Shown: in pieces, positions 58,196 through 64,000 of the stretch | Layout of the letters: the number at the start of each line of letters is the position of its first letter | Numbering within the stretch: the first letter of the stretch is position 1 | Assembly: GCA_937958185.1 (NCBI GenBank) | Contig: CALFFN010000013.1 | Coordinates: 62,001-126,000 of the forward strand | Source of the DNA: an uncultured Neglectibacter sp. | Lineage (GTDB): Bacteria; Bacillota; Clostridia; Oscillospirales; Acutalibacteraceae | Length of the DNA: 64,000 nt | Reading direction: 5' to 3' | Made by a program: the position numbers and the translations under genes | The notes under the pieces: generated by a model | Database searches by the model: none | What the model was told of the DNA's origin: nothing | Seen by the model: only the letters and a program-made list of their open reading frames with translations

Positions 58196-59887
58196 TTAGG
58201 TTGGCTTTTTCTGATTGACCCGATAAAGCTGGGCGAAATACCCGTTTTGCTCCATCAGCTCTGCAAAGCTGCCTTCTTCTACAATGCTCCCCTCTCGGAA
58301 AACAACAATTTTGTCAAAGCTTTGCACTGCGTCCAATTTGTGGGTAACTGCAATTACTGTTTTGTCGTGAAGCAGCGCAAGCACCCTGTCTATCACGGAT
58401 TTTTCCGTTAAGTTGTCCAGCGCGGAGGTGGCTTCGTCAAGAATGGTCAGCCCGGATTGCTGAAACCAAAGGCGGCACAGTGCTGTTCTCTGGCGCTCCC
58501 CGCCGGAAAGAACGGCTCCTCTTTCCCCTACCGGAGTGTCAAAGCCCTGCTCCATGGTGTGGAACAGACTGGTAAGCTCCACCTGCTCAATGGCGTGCAG
58601 CAGCTGTTCCTCGGAAGCCTCTTTTTCAAACAGGATATTTTCCCGCAGGCTCCCATCAAACACGGTAGAATCCTGAGAAAGATAGCTGATTTTTTCATAA
58701 AAGCCTGTCAGGGAAATTTCTTTCAGCTCGCTGTTATCTATCCATATGGAGCCGTTGGAATATTTCAGCAGCCCTGCGATCAGCTTCAGCAGCGTGGATT
58801 TTCCTGAGCCGCTCTCTCCTACAAACGCCACCTTTTCCCCGTGTTGTATCTCCAGATTCAGGTCGTGAAACAGGGTTCGTTCGCCATAGGAAAAGGAAAG
58901 GTTCTTGATGGAAATTCTGCCCGTGCAGCTTGGCAGCTCTTTTCCCGTTTGCAGTTGCTCGTCCTCTCTGCTGGAAAGAAATTCCTTATATCTCTGGAAG
59001 GAGGCTTTATCCAGTTTATACTGAACATAAAGAACATTAAAGATGGCAATTGGTGTGTAGGCATTGTTCAGCAGTGTAAGCAGCGCCACAGCAGAACCGA
59101 TGGTAAGTTCGCCCGTCTGCCAGGCATAGACCAGGATCAAAACGTCCAGCACAGCCACCAGCAAAGCGAAAATCGTGAAAAACGCTTCATGGATCATGGT
59201 CATTTTTGTTTTCGCGGTGACGATCTGCTCCTTTGCCCGTGCTGCTTTGCGGATTTCACTGGGAAACTGCCGTGCCAGGCGGAATATGGGCATTTCCATG
59301 AATCCGCGCACCAGATAATGGTTCAGTCTCTCCTCGTTGGTCAAAATCCGTTCCTTGATGCGATACAGCGATTTCAGCAGCAGATTGGTGACAAGAAACA
59401 CCAACACATATCCCAGTAACACGGCATACGTGATGGGTGCGCTGATCCTCCAAATGAAATAGACGCTGAACAGCATATTGGGCAGCTGTTCCCGAATGAT
59501 AGAAAACCAAAAGTGGAATAAAATGTTCCGCCCGGCTTCCGCGCCGTTTTCAATGCGCTGGATCAGCTGCCCTGTGCCGAGCGTTTGGTACACCGCGTAG
59601 TCAATTCTGCTGATCTTCTCCAGCGCTAAGAGCTTAAAGTCCAGATAAATACCATGTTCCAGCTTCTTTTCCGGGTAATTTTCCAGATAATTTGCCAGAT
59701 AGCTTATCACCAATAGACCGCCATAACATAAAATAGCCCCCAATGTGATAGAACGATTGGAAAGACCGTCAATAACGGTTTGAAAGTAGTGCGCCTGAAA
59801 ATTTGTCAGGAACGCACAAAAGACACCGAGGACTAAGTAAAAAGCTGTCGTCCTCCGATTTTTCGTAAAATTTCTTTTTGATAACAC
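58196..59887 (-). CDS. ABC exporter half-transporter (TM + ATPase)
   Basis: 563 residues. Six TM segments in the first ~300 residues, then an ATPase: Walker A GESGSGKST, signature LSGGERQR, Walker B LTILDEATSALD, H-loop VTHKLD. It has the form of a peptide, lipid or drug exporter. No partner half-gene is adjacent, so a homodimer is likely. Start GTG 59887, with GGGAG ten bases upstream. Confidence 0.9.
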   Translation of the reverse strand: MLSKRNFTKNRRTTAFYLVLGVFCAFLTNFQAHYFQTVIDGLSNRSITLGAILCYGGLLVISYLANYLENYPEKKLEHGIYLDFKLLALEKISRIDYAVYQTLGTGQLIQRIENGAEAGRNILFHFWFSIIREQLPNMLFSVYFIWRISAPITYAVLLGYVLVFLVTNLLLKSLYRIKERILTNEERLNHYLVRGFMEMPIFRLARQFPSEIRKAARAKEQIVTAKTKMTMIHEAFFTIFALLVAVLDVLILVYAWQTGELTIGSAVALLTLLNNAYTPIAIFNVLYVQYKLDKASFQRYKEFLSSREDEQLQTGKELPSCTGRISIKNLSFSYGERTLFHDLNLEIQHGEKVAFVGESGSGKSTLLKLIAGLLKYSNGSIWIDNSELKEISLTGFYEKISYLSQDSTVFDGSLRENILFEKEASEEQLLHAIEQVELTSLFHTMEQGFDTPVGERGAVLSGGERQRTALCRLWFQQSGLTILDEATSALDNLTEKSVIDRVLALLHDKTVIAVTHKLDAVQSFDKIVVFREGSIVEEGSFAELMEQNGYFAQLYRVNQKKPT

Positions 59888-59892
59888 ATTTT

Positions 59893-60013
59893 GCTGTACT
59901 CCCGTAAAAAATTATTTTTCCGATTTTGGGTACAGTACAGCCGTGGTCTGAAGGCGTTTTTAATCTTTTCGCTCAGTACAATCCGCCAACAGGGAATCAC
60001 AACTGTACTGAGC
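59893..60013. promoter_or_regulatory. Two inverted repeats with GTACTG/CAGTAC motifs
   Basis: GCTGTACT (59893-59900) with AGTACAGC (59934-59941), and GCTCAGTACA (59971-59980) with TGTACTGAGC (60004-60013). They lie upstream of the ABC exporter on its strand and could be operator sites. Confidence 0.4.
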
Positions 60014-60086
60014 AGTTAATTCGCGGGGTTCGCAAAGCTGCGCGCCACCTTTCTAAAGAGAAAATGAGTAAAAAGCCTGTCTATAC

Positions 60087-60117
60087 AAAAACGCCGAAGC
60101 CCAAATAGGCTGCGGCG
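60087..60117 (-). terminator. Terminator of the queA-tgt-yajC operon
   Basis: On the minus strand CGCCG...CGGCG (60117-60092) with inner GCC/GGC pairs, then GTTTTTG. It is 26 bp after the yajC stop. Confidence 0.8.
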
Positions 60118-60142
60118 CCTGTACAGTCAGTTCTGAAGCAGA

Positions 60143-60469
60143 TCAGGCATCGTCCTCATGGACAGTATCCACACTGCCGATCGCCCAGCGCTTCACACGC
60201 ATTCTGGACTTGTCGCTGCCGGTCTCGATCACAACGGAATCGCTTTCGTCCTTGACGGCAACAATACGACCGCAAATGCCGCCGATGGTGGTAACCTCAT
60301 CTCCCACCTGAGCATTTTTCCGCATTTCAGCTTCCTTTTTCTTTTTCTTGTTCTGAGGGCGGAAGAAAACCAAATACAGAATCAGGAAAAAGGCGCCGTA
60401 AACCAGCAGCATAACGATCAGGCTCATGCTGTTGCCGGTCTGTTGAGACAAACGCATCATTGAGTTCAT
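60143..60469 (-). CDS. yajC: Preprotein translocase accessory subunit YajC
   Basis: 108 residues; one TM helix (about 16-37) followed by FRPQNKKKKK, then VGDEVTTIGGICGRIVAVKDE, the YajC core. Associates with SecDF. Has its own promoter. Strong SD GGAGG. Confidence 0.95.
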   Translation of the reverse strand: MNSMMRLSQQTGNSMSLIVMLLVYGAFFLILYLVFFRPQNKKKKKEAEMRKNAQVGDEVTTIGGICGRIVAVKDESDSVVIETGSDKSRMRVKRWAIGSVDTVHEDDA

Positions 60470-60502
60470 TCTTTTTTGACCTCCTAAAGTAAGTAAGTAT
60501 GA

Positions 60503-60531
60503 TTATACCAATAAAGGAAGAAACTTGCAAG
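60503..60531 (-). promoter_or_regulatory. Promoter of yajC
   Basis: On the minus strand TTGCAA (60531-60526), 17 bp, TATAAT (60508-60503) with a preceding TGG. Confidence 0.8.
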
Positions 60532-60557
60532 CAAAATTCCTGAGTTTTGCAGATTTC

Positions 60558-61688
60558 TTAAATTCTTTTTCCGAGGGTTTCGATATTGTCCCGGTAAAAC
60601 ATCTCAAAATCCCCACGGTCAAGCGCTTCACGGATCTTCAAGAGCAGGGTGTTGTAAAAATGGAGGTTATGCATAACCATCAGCCGCATCGCCAGCATTT
60701 CCCCGGCTTTGAACAAATGGTGCAGGTATGCCCGGCTGAAATTCCGGCAGGTTGGACAATCACAGTGCTCGTCTAATGGGGCTTCGTCCAGTTCATATTT
60801 TGCGTTCATCAGGTTGCGGCAGCCCTCCCATGTAAAGGCGTGACCGTGCCGGGCGTTTCTGCTGGGCATCACGCAGTCGAACAAATCCACGCCCCGGCGG
60901 ACGCTTTCCAGAATATTGGCGGGGGTCCCCACCCCCATTAAATAACGTATCTTATTCTTTGGCATGTAAGGCTCCACCGCTTCGATGATACGGTACATTT
61001 CTTCCGTGGGCTCCCCAACTGCCAGACCGCCGATGGCATAGCCGTCCAGGTCCATGTCGGCAATGCGCTTCATATGCTCGATACGCAGGTCGGCATAGGT
61101 GCAGCCCTGATTGATCCCAAACAAAAGCTGCTGCGGGTTTACCGTTCCCTCCTGAGCGTTCAATCGGTTCATCTCCGCTTTGCAACGTTCAAGCCACCGG
61201 GCAGTACGCTCGCAGGACGCTTTTGCATACTCGTAAGCAGCCGGGTTTTCTACACATTCGTCAAACGCCATGGCAATCGTAGAACCCAGATTGGACTGGA
61301 TTTTCATGCTTTCCTCAGGTCCCATAAAGATACGGTGCCCATCAATATGGGAGGCAAAGGTAACGCCTTCTTCCGTAATATTCCGCAGCTTTGCCAGCGA
61401 AAACACCTGAAACCCGCCGCTGTCTGTCAGCACGGGACCTTCCCAGCCGGTAAATTTCCGAATTCCGCCCATCTTTTTCACCGTTTCGTCGCCGGGGCGC
61501 AGATGAAGATGGTAGGTATTACAAAGCTGTACCTGGCAATGCAGGTCTTTCAAATCATAGGCGGAAACAGCTCCCTTGATCGCTCCGGCTGTGGCAACAT
61601 TCATAAACGCCGGGGTCTGCACGGTTCCGTGCACGGTATGAAGCTCTCCCCGCCTGGCGGATCCTTCCGTTTTCAGCAAATGATACAT
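60558..61688 (-). CDS. tgt: tRNA-guanine transglycosylase (Tgt)
   Basis: 376 residues. Inserts preQ1 at position 34 of GUN tRNAs. Catalytic Asp in LTDSGGFQVFSL, second in FDCVMPSRNARHG; zinc site CDCPTCRNFSRAYLHHLF. Works with QueA encoded two genes upstream. The window's tRNA-Asp(GUC) is one of its substrates. Confidence 0.97.
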   Translation of the reverse strand: MYHLLKTEGSARRGELHTVHGTVQTPAFMNVATAGAIKGAVSAYDLKDLHCQVQLCNTYHLHLRPGDETVKKMGGIRKFTGWEGPVLTDSGGFQVFSLAKLRNITEEGVTFASHIDGHRIFMGPEESMKIQSNLGSTIAMAFDECVENPAAYEYAKASCERTARWLERCKAEMNRLNAQEGTVNPQQLLFGINQGCTYADLRIEHMKRIADMDLDGYAIGGLAVGEPTEEMYRIIEAVEPYMPKNKIRYLMGVGTPANILESVRRGVDLFDCVMPSRNARHGHAFTWEGCRNLMNAKYELDEAPLDEHCDCPTCRNFSRAYLHHLFKAGEMLAMRLMVMHNLHFYNTLLLKIREALDRGDFEMFYRDNIETLGKRI

Positions 61689-61703
61689 AGCATTTCTCCG
61701 TTT

Positions 61704-62468
61704 TCAAATATGGATTTGGAAGCTTCCAAAATCGAACAGCCCATTTCCCTGCTTTAGTTTGTCCTGACATTCCAGAGAAGAAAAGCCTTCTTCAATTTCT
61801 TCCGCCAGCCTGACCGGGATTTCCAAGTCATGGTGCCCAGGAAACAGTCTGCTGACGGGGCGCCGGTTGACCTTTTGGACCGATTGGTAAAACAAGAGCG
61901 GGTCCGTTGTAGGATAAAACGCATACAGGCAGCCCCGGTAAAGCAGGTCGCCGGAAAAAAGGTATTGACGCTCCGGCTCGTAAAAGCAGCAATGGCCGGG
62001 AGAATGCCCAGGCGTGTAAATGGTTTGGATTATTCGATTGCCCAAATCAAACTCTGTTCCATCTTCTAAAAGAAGCTGAGGTTCACCCTGAAAAATTTGA
62101 TAAGCATTGGGTGAAAAATCCGGCGGAAAATCACAAGCTTTCTGAAGCAGGCTTCCTTTTACCGCCGCAAGAGGAATGGGAAATTTCTCAGCAAGCCAGT
62201 TCCTTTCCAGCCGATGGACGGCAATGCTGCCAAACAGCCCGTGACCGCCGATGTGATCCCAATGGGCGTGGGTCGTTGCTACAGTAATGGGCAAATCAGT
62301 AAGCTTGTCTACCTCTTCCTTTATATTGGAAACACCCAGCCCGGTATCAATCAGCAGAGCGGAACTCGTCCCCAACAGCAAATAGCAGTGAGTTTCCTCC
62401 CAATGCCTATACTCGCTGATTGCATAAGTATCTTTGTCCAAGGGTTCTATAGTAAACCAGTCATTCAT
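61704..62468 (-). CDS. MBL-fold metallohydrolase
   Basis: 254 residues from ATG 62468, which has GAGGG upstream. Motifs THAHWDHIGG, TPGHSPGHC, FSGDLLY and FPGHHD make a complete dinuclear metal site. Glyoxalase II-like class; substrate unknown. It is sandwiched between queA and tgt, so it belongs to the same transcript. Confidence 0.88.
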   Translation of the reverse strand: MNDWFTIEPLDKDTYAISEYRHWEETHCYLLLGTSSALLIDTGLGVSNIKEEVDKLTDLPITVATTHAHWDHIGGHGLFGSIAVHRLERNWLAEKFPIPLAAVKGSLLQKACDFPPDFSPNAYQIFQGEPQLLLEDGTEFDLGNRIIQTIYTPGHSPGHCCFYEPERQYLFSGDLLYRGCLYAFYPTTDPLLFYQSVQKVNRRPVSRLFPGHHDLEIPVRLAEEIEEGFSSLECQDKLKQGNGLFDFGSFQIHI

Positions 62469-62478
62469 TTTTTGCCCT

Positions 62479-63516
62479 CTACCGAACAAACATTGCGTCG
62501 CCAAAGCTGAAGAAGCGGTATTTTTCTCTGACCGCTTCGCGGTACGCGTTCAGCACGTGTTCCCTGCCTGCCAAAGCGGAAACCAGCATGATGAGGGTGC
62601 TTTCCGGCAGGTGAAAATTGGTGATAAGGGCGTCCAGCCCTTTGAATTCATAACCGGGATAGATAAAAATATCTGTCCAGCCTTCGCTTTCCCGGAAACA
62701 GCCCTCCTTTTGGGCGACCGATTCAATGGTGCGGCAGCTTGTAGTGCCCACTGCCACCACCCGCCCGCCGCTTCTTTTCGTCTCATTGATAAGGTCGGCG
62801 GTTTCCTGGGGCATATAGTAATGCTCCGCGTGCATTTTGTGATCGGTGATCCGTTCCGCGCTGACCGGGCGGAAGGTGCCCAGTCCCACATGGAGGGTGA
62901 CAAAGCCGGTTTTTACGCCCTTTTCCCTGATCTTTTCCAGCAGCTCCGGGGTAAAGTGCAAGCCCGCCGTGGGCGCGGCGGCAGAGCCTATCTCCCGGGA
63001 ATAGACTGTCTGGTACCGTTCTTTATCCTGTAATTTTGCCTTGATATACGGAGGCAGGGGCATTTGCCCAATTTGATCTAACAGCGCGAAAAAAACGCCG
63101 CTGTACTGGAATTTTACCAGCCGGTTGCCGTCCTCCCGCACCTGGAGCACTTCACAGCGCAGCTGCCCCTCGCCGAAAGTGAAAGTAGTTCCAGGCTTTG
63201 CCCGTTTTCCCGGCTTTGCAAGGACCTCCCAGACATCGCCACCTTTGTTTTCCAGCAAAAGAAACTCTACATGGGCGCCGGTATCGTCCTTGACGCCATA
63301 AATCCTGGCAGGCAGCACACGGGAATCGTTCAGGATCAGGCAATCGTTCGGAGACAGCATATCCACAATATCCCGGAAATAATAGTGCCCGGTCTCCCCC
63401 GTCTTTTTGTCTAGGGTCATCAAGCGGGAGCTGTCTCTGGGCTCCACAGGGGTTTGGGCGATCAGTTCCTCCGGCAGATCAAAACTGAAATCGCTGGTTT
63501 TCATAGAGCTTTCCAT
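62479..63516 (-). CDS. queA: S-adenosylmethionine:tRNA ribosyltransferase-isomerase (QueA)
   Basis: 345 residues. Adds the epoxycyclopentanediol group to preQ1 in tRNA. Signatures: FDLPEELIAQTPVEPRDSSRL (in part), LNDSRVLPARI, PTAGLHFTPELL, HVGLGTFRPV, MHAEHYYM and FLHLPESTL-like NFHLPESTLIMLVSA. ATG 63516 or the internal ATG 63504 may start it. Confidence 0.97.
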   Translation of the reverse strand: MESSMKTSDFSFDLPEELIAQTPVEPRDSSRLMTLDKKTGETGHYYFRDIVDMLSPNDCLILNDSRVLPARIYGVKDDTGAHVEFLLLENKGGDVWEVLAKPGKRAKPGTTFTFGEGQLRCEVLQVREDGNRLVKFQYSGVFFALLDQIGQMPLPPYIKAKLQDKERYQTVYSREIGSAAAPTAGLHFTPELLEKIREKGVKTGFVTLHVGLGTFRPVSAERITDHKMHAEHYYMPQETADLINETKRSGGRVVAVGTTSCRTIESVAQKEGCFRESEGWTDIFIYPGYEFKGLDALITNFHLPESTLIMLVSALAGREHVLNAYREAVREKYRFFSFGDAMFVR

Positions 63517-63600
63517 TCAGAGAATCCTTCTTTTCTATAATGTGGTCTGAGAAATATTTCACGGAATTCGGAAATTTTCATAGAATATAAGAACGAAAAA

Positions 63601-63629
63601 TTGACAACGGAGATAAACTAGGGTATGAT
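63601..63629 (+). promoter_or_regulatory. Promoter of asd
   Basis: A perfect TTGACA (63601-63606), 17 bp, TATGAT (63624-63629). The lysine riboswitch begins 11 bp downstream. Confidence 0.85.
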
Positions 63630-63640
63630 TAGGAAGAAAT

Positions 63641-63783
63641 AGAGGCGCAGCTTTCATCAGTAACGGAACGGAGGTCGCCAAAACCGTGGAACTTCCGCGA
63701 AAGGGAACGCTGCCGAAGAAAATATCCGGCAAATGTTTTCTGGTTGCCGCGGCGAACAGCCCTGCGACTGTCATCTTTATTTA
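63641..63783 (+). promoter_or_regulatory. Lysine riboswitch (L box)
   Basis: It begins AGAGGCGC and has the conserved blocks AAAGGGAACGCTGCCGAAG and GACTGTCAT in the right order and spacing for an L-box aptamer. It would shut off asd when lysine is high, via the terminator just downstream. Confidence 0.92.
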
Positions 63784-63852
63784 AGATGGAGTGCTATTAT
63801 GTTTTTGAGATTTATCTCGAAAAGCAGCATTCCTATTATAAAAGATTGACAG

Positions 63853-63874
63853 CCGGTTTTCAACCGGTTTTTTT
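63853..63874 (+). terminator. Riboswitch-controlled terminator before asd
   Basis: CCGGTT-TTC-AACCGG followed by seven T, 45 bp before the asd start. It is the expression platform of the lysine riboswitch. Confidence 0.85.
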
Positions 63875-63917
63875 CTGCCTCATATTTTGCAGCCTGACAC
63901 AGAAAGGATATGTCAAT

Positions 63918-64000
63918 ATGAAACAGTATCGTGTAGGAATTATCGGATGCACAGGAATGGTGGGACAGCGGTTTGCCACCATCTTGGAAAACCACCCCTG
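63918..64000 (+). CDS. asd: Aspartate-semialdehyde dehydrogenase, N-terminal part
   Basis: Only the first 27 codons are in the window. VGIIGCTGMVGQRFATILEN is the NADP-binding start of Asd; the GMVGQRF form fits the archaeal/fungal-like subfamily common in Clostridia. Shared step of lysine, threonine and methionine synthesis; expression is set by the lysine riboswitch. SD GAAAGGA. Confidence 0.93.
   Translation, partial: MKQYRVGIIGCTGMVGQRFATILENHP

Noticed and set aside
59926..60108. A 60-codon plus-strand ORF between the ABC exporter and yajC
   Set aside because: It runs through the inverted repeats and the yajC terminator and has no SD or recognisable family.

Overview
The window is a dense, mostly housekeeping chromosome segment of an endospore-forming Firmicute. 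The gene set points to class Clostridia, probably the Oscillospirales/Ruminococcaceae side: SipL plus SpoIVA instead of a Bacillus-type morphogenetic set, SpoVM, CwlD, SpoIIM, a split B12 methionine synthase, and a TIGR04086-yajC-tgt-queA block. The taxonomic placement is an inference from gene content and order. Base composition is about half G+C. No rRNA, prophage, insertion sequence or CRISPR array was seen.

Layout. 1-6124 (+): ribosome and signalling operon rsmB'-rlmN-prpC-prkC-rsgA-thiN, ending in a small Cys-rich membrane peptide and a 28-codon spoVM. 6381-10355 (+): spore coat morphogenesis genes sipL-spoIVA, a one-TM protein and a SpoIVFB-like M50 protease. 10563-20041 (+): B12-type radical SAM pair, rplS, two signal peptidases, rbgA, rnhB, yraN, a dipeptidase, thrC and a phosphoesterase. 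20247-30170 (+): protein quality control (tig, clpP, clpX, lon), then engB, lysA, a YerC-type regulator, a methyltransferase and hslO. 30269-31212 (+): tRNA genes Val, Asp, Phe, Gly and Cys, with an unusual tRNA-derived repeat array between Gly and Cys.

31352-38875: a minus-strand block with an S1-domain protein, a P-loop kinase, rex, icd, acnA and an AEC transporter; a plus-strand cyclophilin lipoprotein lies inside it. 39129-45105 (+): tepA, uppP, spoIIIE/ftsK, a ComEC-like metallo-hydrolase and a DUF3006 protein. 45184-49084 (-): the metF, methionine synthase activation protein and metH operon. 49331-54452 (+): cwlD, radA, a GME-fold-like protein, a tyrosine recombinase and a TIM-barrel protein. 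54528-63516 (-): a DUF624 protein, xerD, spoIIM, TIGR04086, an ABC exporter, yajC, tgt, an MBL hydrolase and queA. The window ends inside asd, which is preceded by a lysine riboswitch.

The most unusual signals are non-coding. (1) A roughly 120-nt, three-hairpin dispersed element occurs twice (10383-10502 on + and 49118-49239 on -), each time just upstream of a gene in the same orientation, with compensatory differences between the copies. (2) A tandem array between tRNA-Gly and tRNA-Cys is built from the 3' end of the tRNA-Gly gene, inverted T-arm pieces and perfect hairpins. (3) A dif/Xer-like site lies at 57595-57622 in an AT-rich gap near spoIIM-xerD. (4) An 18-bp perfect palindrome lies in front of a second tyrosine recombinase. 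(5) A near-perfect forespore sigma-G-like promoter lies in front of clpP. Small or irregular genes of note are the 63-residue Cys-rich peptide next to spoVM and an AEC transporter that seems to start at a non-canonical AUA codon.
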